DNA of 33,370 nt from Pseudomonadota bacterium (lineage in GTDB: Bacteria; Pseudomonadota; Alphaproteobacteria; Rhizobiales; Pleomorphomonadaceae): positions 1 to 33,370 of the forward strand of contig JAGSYV010000043.1 of assembly GCA_018262505.1 (NCBI GenBank). Reading direction: 5' to 3'. Each line of letters opens with the position of its first letter. Position 1 is the stretch's first letter. A model generated the notes under the pieces. It saw only the letters and a list, made by a program, of their open reading frames with translations, was not told the origin of the DNA and made no database searches. This document shows, in pieces, positions 1 to 8,890 of this stretch. The translations under genes were made by a program, and so were the position numbers.

Positions 1-696
1 ACCGGCGAGCCCATCTTCGAGACCGAGGAGATGGAGCTCAAGCCGCTGCCGTTCATCGTCGTCATCATCGACGAGATGGCCGACCTGATGATGGTGGCCG
101 GCAAGGAAATCGAAGGCGCGGTCCAGCGGCTTGCCCAGATGGCGCGTGCCGCCGGCATCCACGTCATCATGGCGACGCAACGGCCGTCGGTGGATGTCAT
201 CACCGGCACCATCAAGGCCAATTTCCCGACGCGCATTTCCTTCCAGGTGACATCGAAGATCGACAGCCGCACCATCCTCGGCGAACAGGGCGCCGAACAG
301 TTGCTCGGTCAGGGCGATATGCTCTACATGCAGGGTGGCGGCCGCATTCAGCGCGTCCACGGTCCGTTTGTCTCCGACGGCGAGGTGGAAGCGATCGTCG
401 CTCATCTCAAGACGCAGGGAACACCCGATTATCTTGAGGCCATCACGGCTGATGACGAGGAAGAAAGCGGTGGCGGCGATGCCTCCCCGGTCGACGAAAA
501 TGCCGACCTTTATGATCAGGCGGTGGCGCTGGTGCTGCGCGACAAGCGCGCCACCACCAGCTACATCCAGCGCCGGCTCGGCATCGGCTACAATCGTGCG
601 GCCTCGCTGATCGAGCGGATGGAAAAGGAAGGGCTGGTCGGTCCGCCCAACCATGCCGGCAAGCGCGAGATCCTGATGCGCACTGAGGAAGATTGA
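1..696 (+). CDS. ftsK: DNA translocase FtsK, C-terminal part (5' end outside window)
   Basis: The reading frame is open from base 1, so the gene is cut by the window edge; about 231 C-terminal residues are visible. They include the Walker B strand of the RecA-like motor ([12 protein letters not shown]), the conserved stretches [17 protein letters not shown] and [13 protein letters not shown], an acidic linker, and a C-terminal winged-helix gamma domain ([22 protein letters not shown]) that in this family reads KOPS sequences. FtsK is a septum-located hexameric motor that pumps DNA and activates XerCD recombination at dif during division. It ends with TGA and is followed by a strong hairpin terminator, so it is the last gene of its transcript. 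The assignment is secure; only the N-terminal membrane part is unseen. Confidence 0.96.
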   Translation, partial: TGEPIFETEEMELKPLPFIVVIIDEMADLMMVAGKEIEGAVQRLAQMARAAGIHVIMATQRPSVDVITGTIKANFPTRISFQVTSKIDSRTILGEQGAEQLLGQGDMLYMQGGGRIQRVHGPFVSDGEVEAIVAHLKTQGTPDYLEAITADDEEESGGGDASPVDENADLYDQAVALVLRDKRATTSYIQRRLGIGYNRAASLIERMEKEGLVGPPNHAGKREILMRTEED

Positions 697-718
697 CGGC
701 AGCTATCCAGAACGAGAC

Positions 719-753
719 AAAGGGCGTCTTCCTAAACGGGCGGCGCCCTTTTC
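719..753 (+). terminator. Intrinsic terminator after ftsK
   Basis: An 8-bp perfect stem AAAGGGCG / CGCCCTTT (719-726 with 744-751) is followed by a short T run. It lies 22 nt past the ftsK stop and before the next start codon, as expected for a rho-independent terminator. The loop is long (17 nt). Confidence 0.75.
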
Positions 754-772
754 ATATGACCGGTGATGGCCG

Positions 773-1261
773 ATGGACCGTATCCTGATCTCCGCCTGCC
801 TGCTCGGCCGACCGGTCCGTTACGACGGCAGCGGCAAGCTGCTCGCCGATCCGCGTTTCGATCGCTGGCTGGCCGAAGGGCGGCTGGTGCCGATCTGTCC
901 GGAACTGGTGGGTGGGCTTGCCGTGCCGAGGCCCGCCGCCGAAATTACCGGCGGTTCCGGCGATGATGTTCTGGCGGGCCGCGCGCGCGTCGTGACCGCG
1001 ACCGGCGAAGATGTGACCGCAGCCTTTCTTGCCGGCGCCGAAGCGGCGCTCGATCTTGCCCGCCGGAACGGCTGCGTTCATGCCCTTCTCATCGACGGCA
1101 GCCCGTCCTGCGGCAGTCTGAAAATTTATGACGGCACCTTCTCAGGTCGCCGGGTCGCGGGAGCCGGTGTCACCGCCGCGCTTCTTGCCGCGCACGGCAT
1201 CGGCGTTTTCGCCGATCACGAGATCGATCGTCTTGCCAAGGCTCTCCAAGCCGGCCCCTAG
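773..1261 (+). CDS. DUF523 family protein (YbbK-like)
   Basis: A 162-residue protein matching the DUF523 family. It opens with the family hallmark ILISACLLGRPVRYDG, then has CPELVGGL followed by PRPAAEI, and later GSPSCGS. The conserved cysteines in CLLG, CPE and SCG suggest a metal or cluster site, but the biochemical role of the family is not established. The full expected length is present. The ATG at 773 lies 20 nt past the ftsK terminator, so the gene probably has its own promoter close to or inside the terminator region; no convincing Shine-Dalgarno is seen. Recognition of the family is firm; function is open. Confidence 0.85.
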   Translation: MDRILISACLLGRPVRYDGSGKLLADPRFDRWLAEGRLVPICPELVGGLAVPRPAAEITGGSGDDVLAGRARVVTATGEDVTAAFLAGAEAALDLARRNGCVHALLIDGSPSCGSLKIYDGTFSGRRVAGAGVTAALLAAHGIGVFADHEIDRLAKALQAGP

Positions 1262-1288
1262 GGAACCCGACGCTGGGGGCGTTGTGTC

Positions 1289-1320
1289 TTTTGCCGGCCG
1301 TCTGGCCGGATCTGACTTTC
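1289..1320 (+). terminator. Possible terminator after the DUF523 gene
   Basis: CCGGCC-GTCT-GGCCGG (1294-1309) forms a 6-bp GC stem with a 4-nt loop, preceded by TTTT and followed by the moderately T-rich ATCTGACTTTC. It sits 33 nt after the DUF523 stop. The T tract is poor, so this is a moderate call. Confidence 0.4.
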
Positions 1321-1342
1321 TAACGGAGCCCCTCAGGCAGAC

Positions 1343-2167
1343 AGCATTTTCGTTCTCGGCGCTACCGGAACCATCGGCCAACTGGTCGTCTCCGAACTGG
1401 TGGCGAAAGGCGAAACCGTGAAGGCGGCTGCTCTGGACGGACAGACGCACCCTGATGCGGAGATCCTGCGGTTTGATTTCCGCGATCCCACAAGTATTGC
1501 GCCCCTATTCGAGGGCGTTGACCGCGTCTTTGTTTTGATGCCGTCGGCGCCGCTCGATGTCATTGCTGCGTTGATGCCGGTCATGCGGCACGTGGTCGAC
1601 CGCAAAATCAAAGCGGTCCGGCTCTCCACCATCGCTGCCGATGTGTCGGAAGATAATTCCTATCGCCGGCTTGAGCTGGTCCTGGAAAATTCCGGTTTGC
1701 CTTTCGTCATTCTGCGAGCCAATTGGTTCGCCGATAATTTCCGCACCGTCTGGAAGGATGACGTGAAGAAGGGCGAACTGGAGCTGCCGACCGACGAGGG
1801 GCTGATCAGCTTCGTGGATGGCCGAGATGTGGCCGCCGCTGCGCTGACCAGCTCCGATTTCGACGGACAGACGCTGGTCCTTACCGGACCTGCGGCTCTT
1901 CCCTTGTCGCGAGCCGCCGAGGTGATGAGCCACGTCACGGGTCAGCGGGTCACCTTCCGGCCCATCACCGTTGCCGACTATGAGGCGCGCCTTGCCGCTG
2001 AGGGTGTACCGGAAAAGCAGATTGCCGAGCGTGTTGCCGAGCTCGATACCATGCGCGACGGCAAGGTCTCGATCATCAGTCCGGCCGTCGAGAAGATGAC
2101 CGGCCGACCGCCGCGTCTCTTCGAAGCCTTCGTCAAGGACCACGCGACCGACTTCGTCAGCAGCTGA
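1343..2167 (+). CDS. NmrA/SDR-type NAD(P)-binding protein, no canonical start codon before the conserved N-terminus
   Basis: The protein resembles NmrA-like atypical short-chain dehydrogenases: a Rossmann fold with dinucleotide motif VLGATGTIG, a later LSTIAAD strand, an AxWFxxNF element (ILRANWFADNF), and the C-terminal substrate lobe seen in NAD(P)H-binding quinone oxidoreductase/NmrA proteins. The glycine motif is encoded at 1352-1378, but the frame from its upstream stop (1313-1315) holds no ATG, GTG or TTG before it. The first usual start is GTG 1400, which would delete the nucleotide-binding loop. A GGAG at 1325-1328 sits where a ribosome site for a start near 1334-1340 would be; CAGGCAGAC there looks like a mutated ATGGCAGAC. 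It is either a silenced gene, a gene using a rare start such as ATT 1346, or a sequence error. The rest of the frame is intact (about 274 residues). Confidence 0.75.
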   Translation, partial: SIFVLGATGTIGQLVVSELVAKGETVKAAALDGQTHPDAEILRFDFRDPTSIAPLFEGVDRVFVLMPSAPLDVIAALMPVMRHVVDRKIKAVRLSTIAADVSEDNSYRRLELVLENSGLPFVILRANWFADNFRTVWKDDVKKGELELPTDEGLISFVDGRDVAAAALTSSDFDGQTLVLTGPAALPLSRAAEVMSHVTGQRVTFRPITVADYEARLAAEGVPEKQIAERVAELDTMRDGKVSIISPAVEKMTGRPPRLFEAFVKDHATDFVSS

Positions 2168-2236
2168 TTTCGTTGTTCGATTTCGTCGATCCTACCGCAG
2201 CCGAACGGAAAACGCCGGCCGCGGCGCTCCAGAGCA

Positions 2237-2265
2237 TTGACCCTAGGGACCGTTTCTGATGATGG
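2237..2265 (+). promoter_or_regulatory. Possible promoter for leuS
   Basis: TTGACC at 2237-2242 is a good -35 match. After 17 nt comes TGATGG (2260-2265), a weak -10. It lies about 85 nt before the leuS ATG in a 183-nt gap. Offered as a candidate only. Confidence 0.28.
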
Positions 2266-2350
2266 TCATGCCGTGAGTTTTTCGCGCGGCCGTATGCCCT
2301 TGGCGCTACCGACCCCGCGACAGGCGTGGATCAGAACAGAAGACGAGACG

Positions 2351-4969
2351 ATGGCGACCGAGCGATACAATGCGCGCGAAGCGGAAACGCGCTGGCAGAG
2401 GGCCTGGACCGAGGCCAAGGTTTTCGAAACAAAGAATGATGATCCACGTCCCAAGTATTACGTGCTCGAGATGTTTCCCTATCCGTCGGGTCGCATCCAC
2501 ATGGGGCACGTGCGCAACTACACCATGGGTGACGTGGTAGCGCGCTACAAGCGTGCCAAGGGCTTCAACGTCCTGCATCCCATGGGCTGGGACGCCTTCG
2601 GTATGCCGGCCGAAAACGCGGCGATGAAGGGGCACGTCCACCCGAAGACATGGACCTACGAAAACATCGCCACCATGCGCGGCCAGCTGAAGAGCATGGG
2701 GCTGTCGCTGGATTGGAGTCGCGAGTTCGCGACCTGCGACGAAAGCTACTATACGCAGCAGCAGAAGCTGTTTCTGGACTTCATGAAGGCTGGCCTCGTC
2801 GATCGCAAGAAGTCGAAGGTCAACTGGGATCCCGTCGACATGACGGTGCTCGCCAACGAGCAGGTGATCGATGGGCGCGGCTGGCGCTCCGGTGCGCTGG
2901 TCGAGCAGCGCGAGCTGACGCAGTGGTTTCTGAAGATCTCCGATTATTCCGAGGAACTGCTTTCCGCCCTCGATACGCTCGATCGCTGGCCGGAAAAGGT
3001 CCGGACCATGCAGAAGAACTGGATCGGTCGGTCGGAGGGCCTCAGGGTTCGCTTCGAAGTCGACGGACCGGCGGTGCCCGGTGAGCCGACCATCGAAGTC
3101 TTCACCACGCGTCCGGATACGCTGTTCGGCATGAGCTTCCTGGCGCTGTCCGCCGATCATCCGGTGGCGAAGGCGCTCGCCGACAAGGATCCGGCGGTGG
3201 CCGCCTTCTGCGAGGAGTGCCGGCGCATCGGCACGTCGGCAGCGGCGCTCGAGACAGCTGAGAAGAAGGGTCTTGCGACCGGTCTTTCGGTGAAGCACCC
3301 CTTCAACGGCAAGAGCTACCCCGTCTACATCGCCAACTTCGTGCTGATGGACTACGGCACCGGTGCCATCTTCGGCTGCCCGGCGCACGATCAGCGCGAC
3401 CTCGATTTTGCCCGCAAATACGGTCTCACCGTCACCCCGGTGGTGTTGCCCGAAGGCACCGATCCCAGCGCCTTCGCCGTGGACAACGTCGCCTATACCG
3501 ATGACGGCAAGCTCTTCAACTCCGCCTTCCTCGACGGCATGGAGGTGGAGGCTGCCAAGGATCTGGTGGCGAGCAAGCTCGAGGCCACGACGCTTTATGG
3601 CGCGCCGGCGGCCAAGCGGCAGGTGAACTATCGCCTGCGCGATTGGGGGATTTCGCGACAGCGTTATTGGGGCTGTCCGATCCCGGTCATCCATTGCGAG
3701 GATTGCGGTGTGGTGCCGGTGCCGGCCAAGGATCTGCCGGTGCGCCTGCCTGAGGATGTGGAGTTCGATCGTCCGGGTAATCCGCTCGATCGACACCCGA
3801 CCTTTACGAAGTGCGTCTGCCCCGAGTGCGGCAAGCCGGCCCGGCGCGAGACCGACACCATGGATACTTTCGTCGATTCGTCCTGGTACTACAGCCGGTT
3901 CACCGAGCCACATGCTCAGACGCCCACCGTGCCGGACGTCGTCAACGCCTGGCTACCGGTCGACCAGTATATCGGTGGCATCGAGCATGCCATTCTGCAC
4001 CTTCTCTACTCGCGCTTCTTCACCCGCGCCATGAAGAAGTGCGGCCACGTCGGTTTCGACGAGCCGTTCCGCGGCCTGTTCACGCAAGGAATGGTGGTGC
4101 ATGAGACCTACCAGTCGGACAGCGGCGAATGGTTGTCGCCGACTGACGTCGAGATCGTCGAGGAAGCCGGTGGTCGCAAGGCCCGGCTGATGTCCTCCGG
4201 CGCGCCGGTCAAGATCGGCCCGATCGAGAAGATGTCGAAGTCGAAGAAGAATACCGTCGACCCGACCGATATCATCGACAGCTTCGGGGCCGACACCGCC
4301 CGCTGGTTCATGCTGTCCGATAGCCCGCCGGAACGCGATGTCGAGTGGACCGAGGCCGGTGCTCAGGGAACTGCCCGCTTCCTGCAACGTGTCTGGCGCA
4401 TCGTGTCGGAGGCCTCCGAGTTGGTGCCGACCGCCGACCGAGCCGAGGGCGGCGACCGACTGGCGCTTTCGCTGCGCAAGGCGGCGCATAAGGCGTTGGC
4501 CGCCGTCGAGGAAAATATCGAGGGCCTGCGCTTCAACGTCGCCCTGGCCAAGATCTACGAGCTGGTCAATGCGCTGGCCGGCGCACTTGCCAGTGACAAG
4601 GCGCTGCTGGCCACGGACGGCGGAGCCGCCGCCGCGTTGGTCGAGGCAACCGGCCTGCTCGTCCGCATGATGGCGCCGATGACGCCGCATCTTGCCGAAG
4701 AGAGCTGGGCGGCGCTTGGCCACGATGGCTTGGTGGCGCTTGCCGATTGGCCGGTGGTCGATCGGGCCTTGCTCGTCGAGGACGAGGTAACGATGCCGGT
4801 GCAGGTCAACGGCAAGAAACGCGCCGACGTCACAGTGGCGCGTACGGCCTCGCCCGCCGAGGTGGAGGCCGAGGTATTGAAGCTCGATGCCGTGATCAAG
4901 GCGCTTGACGGCAAGAGCCCGAAGAAGGTCATTGTCGTCGCCCAGAGGATCGTCAATGTGGTCGTCTGA
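2351..4969 (+). CDS. leuS: Leucyl-tRNA synthetase
   Basis: Class I aminoacyl-tRNA synthetase that charges tRNA-Leu in the cytoplasm; 872 residues, the usual size for an alphaproteobacterial LeuRS. Visible landmarks are the HIGH-type motif HMGH (residues 50-53, in [15 protein letters not shown]), the CP1 editing domain with the threonine-rich [15 protein letters not shown], a zinc-type Cys pair region ([23 protein letters not shown]), KMSKS at about residue 627 followed by [10 protein letters not shown], and a C-terminal anticodon-binding/LeuRS-specific domain. I chose ATG 2351 ([10 protein letters not shown]) because it matches where the family begins; the frame extends upstream to 2237 but that stretch is not LeuRS-like. 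Its last 14 nt overlap the lptE start, so lptE and probably holA are translated from the same mRNA. Confidence 0.98.
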   Translation: MATERYNAREAETRWQRAWTEAKVFETKNDDPRPKYYVLEMFPYPSGRIHMGHVRNYTMGDVVARYKRAKGFNVLHPMGWDAFGMPAENAAMKGHVHPKTWTYENIATMRGQLKSMGLSLDWSREFATCDESYYTQQQKLFLDFMKAGLVDRKKSKVNWDPVDMTVLANEQVIDGRGWRSGALVEQRELTQWFLKISDYSEELLSALDTLDRWPEKVRTMQKNWIGRSEGLRVRFEVDGPAVPGEPTIEVFTTRPDTLFGMSFLALSADHPVAKALADKDPAVAAFCEECRRIGTSAAALETAEKKGLATGLSVKHPFNGKSYPVYIANFVLMDYGTGAIFGCPAHDQRDLDFARKYGLTVTPVVLPEGTDPSAFAVDNVAYTDDGKLFNSAFLDGMEVEAAKDLVASKLEATTLYGAPAAKRQVNYRLRDWGISRQRYWGCPIPVIHCEDCGVVPVPAKDLPVRLPEDVEFDRPGNPLDRHPTFTKCVCPECGKPARRETDTMDTFVDSSWYYSRFTEPHAQTPTVPDVVNAWLPVDQYIGGIEHAILHLLYSRFFTRAMKKCGHVGFDEPFRGLFTQGMVVHETYQSDSGEWLSPTDVEIVEEAGGRKARLMSSGAPVKIGPIEKMSKSKKNTVDPTDIIDSFGADTARWFMLSDSPPERDVEWTEAGAQGTARFLQRVWRIVSEASELVPTADRAEGGDRLALSLRKAAHKALAAVEENIEGLRFNVALAKIYELVNALAGALASDKALLATDGGAAAALVEATGLLVRMMAPMTPHLAEESWAALGHDGLVALADWPVVDRALLVEDEVTMPVQVNGKKRADVTVARTASPAEVEAEVLKLDAVIKALDGKSPKKVIVVAQRIVNVVV

Positions 4970-5489
4970 TCTCCTTCGCCGCGGCGCCCTGCTGCTCGCG
5001 GTCACCGCGCTTCTCGCCGCTTGCCAGGTGCGGCCGGTCTACGCGCCGGTTAGCTCTTCGGCGGTGGGCGGGCACCCAGCGATGGCTACGGAACTCGCCT
5101 CGATCGCTATCGAGGCGCAGACCGATCGCATCCCGCAGACCTTGATGAACGAGCTGATCTTCCAGCTGCGTGGCGGTGGCGCGTTGGTAACGCCGAAATA
5201 CAGGCTTCACCTCATCCTGACGGCGCGCGTCTCCGATCTTGCCATTCGTGCCAGCGAAGACATCGCGGTCGCCAAACTGGTGTCGCTCACAACGACCTAT
5301 ACGTTGACCGAGATCGCCACCGGTCGAGTGGTTACGTCTGATAACGTGTACACCACGTCTTCCTTCGACGTCACTTCGCAGCGCTATGCCAACGTGCGGG
5401 CGCAGCAGGATGCCGAAGACAAGGCGGCGCGGGCGGCGGCGGCCGATATTCGCCTTCGCTTGTCTTCGGCACTGATTGGCAAGGGTTGA
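4956..5489 (+). CDS. lptE: LPS-assembly lipoprotein LptE-like
   Basis: A 177-residue secreted lipoprotein: a basic N-terminus, a hydrophobic stretch and a lipobox LLAAC with the lipidated Cys at residue 23. The mature part is short, mostly beta-rich, with an early VRPVYAP segment, as in LptE proteins that plug the LptD barrel and bring LPS to the outer membrane. The sequence is poorly conserved, so the call leans on the lipobox, the size and the position between leuS and holA, which is a standard arrangement in alphaproteobacteria. ATG 4956 lies inside leuS in another frame (14-nt overlap), indicating translational coupling. A longer frame exists upstream but would bury the signal peptide. 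Confidence 0.82.
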   Translation: MWSSDLLRRGALLLAVTALLAACQVRPVYAPVSSSAVGGHPAMATELASIAIEAQTDRIPQTLMNELIFQLRGGGALVTPKYRLHLILTARVSDLAIRASEDIAVAKLVSLTTTYTLTEIATGRVVTSDNVYTTSSFDVTSQRYANVRAQQDAEDKAARAAAADIRLRLSSALIGKG

Positions 5490-5493
5490 GGCG

Positions 5494-6540
5494 ATGGTGG
5501 CCGCGCGCGCCCAGGAGGCCGATCGCCTCGTCGCGCGGCCGCCACAGGATGTGGCCTTCTATCTGGTCTACGGGCCGGATACCGGGCTCGTTTCCGAACG
5601 TGCCAGAACCATTGCCGCCGCCTTCTCGGACCCCGGCGATCCCTTTGCGTTGGTCCGTATCGAGGCGTCGGAACTGACAGCCAACCCAACGCGGTTGGCT
5701 GACGAGGCCTATGCGGTCTCGATGTTCTCGAGCCGGCGGGCGATCCTCTTGCGTGATGGTGGCGGTCGCGCGGATCTCGCCAGCCGGTTCCGGGCACTGT
5801 TCAAGCAACCACCGCCCGATACGGCAATCGTCGTCGAGGCGGGCGATCTCAAGAAAACCAGTCCGCTCCGGGTCCTGTTCGAGCAGGAAAGCCGGGCCTA
5901 TGCCATTCCCTGCTTTGCCGATGACGAACGGTCGGTTGGTGTGCTGATCGACGAGGAGGCGAGGGCTGCCGGTCTTTCCGTTGCGCCGGAGGCTCGGGCG
6001 CTTCTGGTGTCGCTTCTGGGCGGCGACCGGCTGATGACGCGGGGCGAGATTCAGAAGCTCTGTCTACACGCCCATGGAACGGGCGCCATCACCCTTGCCG
6101 ACGTCGAGGCGCTGATCGGCGACAGCTCCACCTTCGCCATCGACGAAGTGATCGATGCTGCCGCTGGCGGTGCTCTGGCGGACTTGGTCGAAGGGCTGGC
6201 CAAGGCACGAGCCGAAGGGGTTGACGCGGGCCAGATTGCCGGTGCCGCGCTTCGGCATTTCATGCTGCTCGACGAGCTGCGCGCGGCTGTCGACGCCGGC
6301 GTTTCTCCATCCGACGCGGTCAACGGCGCCCGGCCACCGGTGTTCTTCAAACGCAAGGGCAAGGTGGAGGCGGCGCTTGGCCTGTGGTCGCCCGCTCGGC
6401 TGGCGAGGGCGATCGTCGTGCTCGGAGAAGCGGCACGTGACGCTCGCCTCAATGCAGCGCTTTCCGCCGATATCGTCGGCGAGACACTGTTGATGCTTGC
6501 CCGCGCCGCCGACCAGGCGGCCGGACGGCGTCGCCGTTAA
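5494..6540 (+). CDS. holA: DNA polymerase III subunit delta
   Basis: A 348-residue clamp-loader delta subunit, which opens the beta sliding clamp during replication. Family features: an N-terminal FYLVYGPDTGLVSERA segment (the place of the degenerate AAA+ nucleotide site, no true Walker A as usual for delta), the KKTSPLRVLFE segment of the first domain, the GDRLMTRGEIQKLCL helix of domain II, and a helical C-terminal collar domain with FFKRKGKVEAAL. ATG 5494 is preferred over TTG 5476, which would lie inside lptE; it begins 4 nt after the lptE stop with GAGG close upstream. It converges on the Nudix gene across a gap of only 4 nt, with no terminator between them. Confidence 0.93.
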   Translation: MVAARAQEADRLVARPPQDVAFYLVYGPDTGLVSERARTIAAAFSDPGDPFALVRIEASELTANPTRLADEAYAVSMFSSRRAILLRDGGGRADLASRFRALFKQPPPDTAIVVEAGDLKKTSPLRVLFEQESRAYAIPCFADDERSVGVLIDEEARAAGLSVAPEARALLVSLLGGDRLMTRGEIQKLCLHAHGTGAITLADVEALIGDSSTFAIDEVIDAAAGGALADLVEGLAKARAEGVDAGQIAGAALRHFMLLDELRAAVDAGVSPSDAVNGARPPVFFKRKGKVEAALGLWSPARLARAIVVLGEAARDARLNAALSADIVGETLLMLARAADQAAGRRRR

Positions 6541-6544
6541 GGGC

Positions 6545-7117
6545 TCAGGCCGGGCCCACATCTCCGAAAATGTCTGCCACGCGCGCGTATTGCCGCCGCC
6601 GATGCAGCGGGGCGACGGCTGGAAGTTCATCGAGGGGTCGCCAGCGCCATTCGAGGAATTCCGGTGGCTCGTCGGTGTGGTCCGCCATGACCGTGATCTC
6701 GTCGTCGCTACCGGTAAAGCGAAAGGCGGCCCAGCGCTGACGTTGGCCACGGAAGGGGTAGAGCTTGTGAATTCTGGCGCCACGAACGGGGAAGTCGTAG
6801 CTCCACCACTCGTCGGTCACGGCTATGAGGTCGGCGCTCTTGACGCCGGTCTCTTCCCAAAGTTCGCGCCGCGCCGCTGCGACGATGTCCTCGCCGGGGT
6901 CAATCCCGCCTTGCGGCAGTGCCCAGTCGGCGCCATCGGAAAAGATCTCCGGGTCCGGCCAGCCGAACGGATTGGCATAGGCCCTGCCGGCGAACACCAG
7001 CCCGTCTGTATTGAACAGGCAGATGCCGACGTTTGGCCGGTAGGGAAGATCAGGCAAGAGGGGTTCGCGCTCCGACGGATTCGGCGGAGCCAAGGCGGCG
7101 GGAATACGGGCGGTCAT
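6545..7117 (-). CDS. rppH: RppH-like Nudix hydrolase, copy 2
   Basis: A 190-residue Nudix protein. The full Nudix box is present (GGIDPGEDIVAAARRELWEE followed by TGV), inside the RppH-type context LPYRPNVGICLFN ... WALPQGG ... and WWSYDFP. Enzymes of this type remove pyrophosphate from the 5' end of mRNA or from dinucleoside polyphosphates; substrate cannot be read from sequence. The start ATG 7117 overlaps the stop of copy 1 by 4 nt (ATGA), so the two copies are co-translated. Compared with copy 1 it carries an extra N-terminal tail of about 22 residues (PAALAPPNPSEREPLLPD) and a DPEIFSDGAD insertion before the box. It is a diverged tandem duplicate; which copy is the true RppH is uncertain. 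Confidence 0.85.
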   Translation of the reverse strand: MTARIPAALAPPNPSEREPLLPDLPYRPNVGICLFNTDGLVFAGRAYANPFGWPDPEIFSDGADWALPQGGIDPGEDIVAAARRELWEETGVKSADLIAVTDEWWSYDFPVRGARIHKLYPFRGQRQRWAAFRFTGSDDEITVMADHTDEPPEFLEWRWRPLDELPAVAPLHRRRQYARVADIFGDVGPA

Positions 7118-7620
7118 GCCGGCACCGCCAGATCGGCGAAGACAGCGGCGACCTTCTCGTAGATTGGCCGCTTGAAGGCGACGACGAGGTTTGGAACCTC
7201 GGCTAGCGGCTTCCACGCCCAACGGGAGAATTCAGCCGGATGGGCGCCGCCGCCCGGCCTCTCGATGTCGATCTCGCCGTCGCCGCCGAGAAAGCGGAAG
7301 GCAAACCACTTCTGCGTCTGGCCGCGCCATTTGCGCTGAAAACGGCCGGTGGCGAGCTCATCGGGAACATCGTAGCTGTACCATTCCGGTGCCTCGCCCA
7401 GGAGTTCTACCGAGCGTACCGAGGTTTCTTCCCAAAGCTCGCGGCGGGCGGCGTCAAGCGGCGCTTCGCCGTCGTCGATGCCACCTTGCGGCATCTGCCA
7501 GGGAGCGGCCTCGGGCGAGCCTTCGAGGTCGGCCCGATGGCCGACGAAGACGAGGCCGGCGCGGTTGATCAGCACGGCCCCAGCGCAGGGACGATAGGGA
7601 AGGTCGGCTCGGGAAGTCAT
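7114..7620 (-). CDS. rppH: RppH-like Nudix hydrolase, copy 1
   Basis: A 168-residue Nudix hydrolase starting LPYRPCAGAVLIN with VFVGHRAD, the PWQMPQGGIDDGE segment and a complete box ending RELWEETSV. The downstream region (WYSYDVPDEL, KWRGQTQKWFAFRFLGGDGEI, FSRWAWKPLAEVPNLVVAFKR, then YEKVAAVF) follows the RNA pyrophosphohydrolase (RppH/InvA/IalA) pattern closely, including the Q-K-W-F-A-F strand. The likely job is converting 5'-triphosphate mRNA to monophosphate, the first step of RNase E-dependent decay. It starts 8 nt after the YibQ-like gene and overlaps copy 2 by 4 nt. Of the two copies this one looks nearer to canonical RppH in length and motifs. Confidence 0.9.
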   Translation of the reverse strand: MTSRADLPYRPCAGAVLINRAGLVFVGHRADLEGSPEAAPWQMPQGGIDDGEAPLDAARRELWEETSVRSVELLGEAPEWYSYDVPDELATGRFQRKWRGQTQKWFAFRFLGGDGEIDIERPGGGAHPAEFSRWAWKPLAEVPNLVVAFKRPIYEKVAAVFADLAVPA

Positions 7621-7628
7621 GGGTTATC

Positions 7629-8750
7629 TCAATTCTGGTGAGGAACGGCGGAGATCGGCACCAGCGTGATGCCGCGGCCGTCGAGGCCGCCCGTCCAACT
7701 GGCAAGCGCCTTCAGCGTTGCCGGCCGGGCGCTGGCGACGCCAACGGCGAGGCCGCGCGTGCGGGCGATCTGCTCGAGCTGTGCGAGGCGGCCGGCGATC
7801 TCATTCGGCGTCGGCACGGCGTCGATGACAAGGTCGGCGCGCGCAAAGGTCGTCTTGAACTTGCCGGCTGACTGTTCGGCAACGCTGCGTGGCGAGCTGC
7901 CATCGTCGAGATAAAGCAGGCCACGCAATGCGATCTCCTGCATGACCGGATCGAGTGCGGCGGCCTCGGATGTGAAGCGGGCGCCCATATAGTTGACGAC
8001 GCCGACGTATGTCGTGAGGCGCCCCATCACCCGGTGCAGATTCTCCACGTTCTGGCGCGCGTCCTTACTGACGAGCAGCGTGTTCTCGCCAGGATCATTG
8101 TCGGGATAATCAAAAGGCTCCAGCGGCACCTGCAGCAGAAGCTCGTGACCGTCCTGCCGCGCCTTGGTGGTCCATCGGTCAAGGCTGGCGCCATAGGGAG
8201 CGAAACCGAGCGTAACCTCCGGCGGCAACTTGGCGAGCGCTTCCTGCGTTCCGGTCTGGCTGAGGCCGAGATCGCCGACCACGATGGCGATTTTCGGCGA
8301 AGCACCGACAAAGCTGGGAACCGGGCGGGCATAAGCGTCCACGGGCCGGCGTCCATCGGCGGCGACGCGCGGCAGCGGGCCGAAGGGTGACGTCTCGATG
8401 AGGGCGGCATCGGCTTCGATTGGCAGTGCCACTGCCGCTTCTTTGCCATTAGTGTCTTCGACCGCCACGCCTGCCTCAGGTTTGCTTTCCGAGGGCGGTG
8501 GCAACAGTTCGCCGGTGCCCGATTTCACGCCCACCGTCGCGATATCGGCGCGGGCGTAGCCGGTGTCGGAAGTCTCGATCTTGGCACGCGCATAGGGCTC
8601 GCCACCGAGCGGGTCGTTCACCACCATCAGCCAGACGGCGAGACCGGCAAAAAGGCATGCTGTGATGACGGCGGCAATGGCGCCGACCGGCAGGCGAAGC
8701 CTTCGGCCGCCGGAGCCACCGAAGCCGAGAGGATTGGTCAGGTCGTTCAT
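7629..8750 (-). CDS. YibQ-like divergent polysaccharide deacetylase
   Basis: A 373-residue protein with one N-terminal membrane segment (about residues 22-44, GAIAAVITACLFAGLAVWLM), a low-complexity periplasmic linker, and a C-terminal divergent polysaccharide deacetylase (NodB-fold) domain starting KIAIVVGDLGLSQTGT. Further family marks are LGFAPYG, QDGHELLLQVPLEP, VGVVNYMGARFTS, LLYLDDGSS and VGVASARPATLKAL. The family has a carbohydrate-esterase fold but the reaction is not established. It commonly lies next to envC/ctpA genes, as here, suggesting a role in envelope or peptidoglycan remodelling. It starts 140 nt after ctpA, past a strong hairpin, and is closely followed by the Nudix pair. 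Confidence 0.85.
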   Translation of the reverse strand: MNDLTNPLGFGGSGGRRLRLPVGAIAAVITACLFAGLAVWLMVVNDPLGGEPYARAKIETSDTGYARADIATVGVKSGTGELLPPPSESKPEAGVAVEDTNGKEAAVALPIEADAALIETSPFGPLPRVAADGRRPVDAYARPVPSFVGASPKIAIVVGDLGLSQTGTQEALAKLPPEVTLGFAPYGASLDRWTTKARQDGHELLLQVPLEPFDYPDNDPGENTLLVSKDARQNVENLHRVMGRLTTYVGVVNYMGARFTSEAAALDPVMQEIALRGLLYLDDGSSPRSVAEQSAGKFKTTFARADLVIDAVPTPNEIAGRLAQLEQIARTRGLAVGVASARPATLKALASWTGGLDGRGITLVPISAVPHQN

Positions 8751-8843
8751 GGCGCGTGCAATCCGGCTCCTGGCGACCGCCCTGATTCGGTCGTTCCGAG
8801 CTTAGTTCAATCCGTGACGATGCGGTATGCCGCTGAAACGCGA

Positions 8844-8868
8844 CGGGCCGGAGATGAACTCCGGCCCG
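8844..8868 (-). terminator. Strong hairpin after ctpA
   Basis: Perfect 10-bp stem CGGGCCGGAG / CTCCGGCCCG with a 5-nt loop, 23 nt past the ctpA stop (minus strand). No T tract follows in the minus direction, so it may protect the mRNA 3' end or act as a partial terminator before the YibQ-like gene. Confidence 0.5.
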
Positions 8869-8890
8869 ACATTTTCGGCTTATTGCCCGC

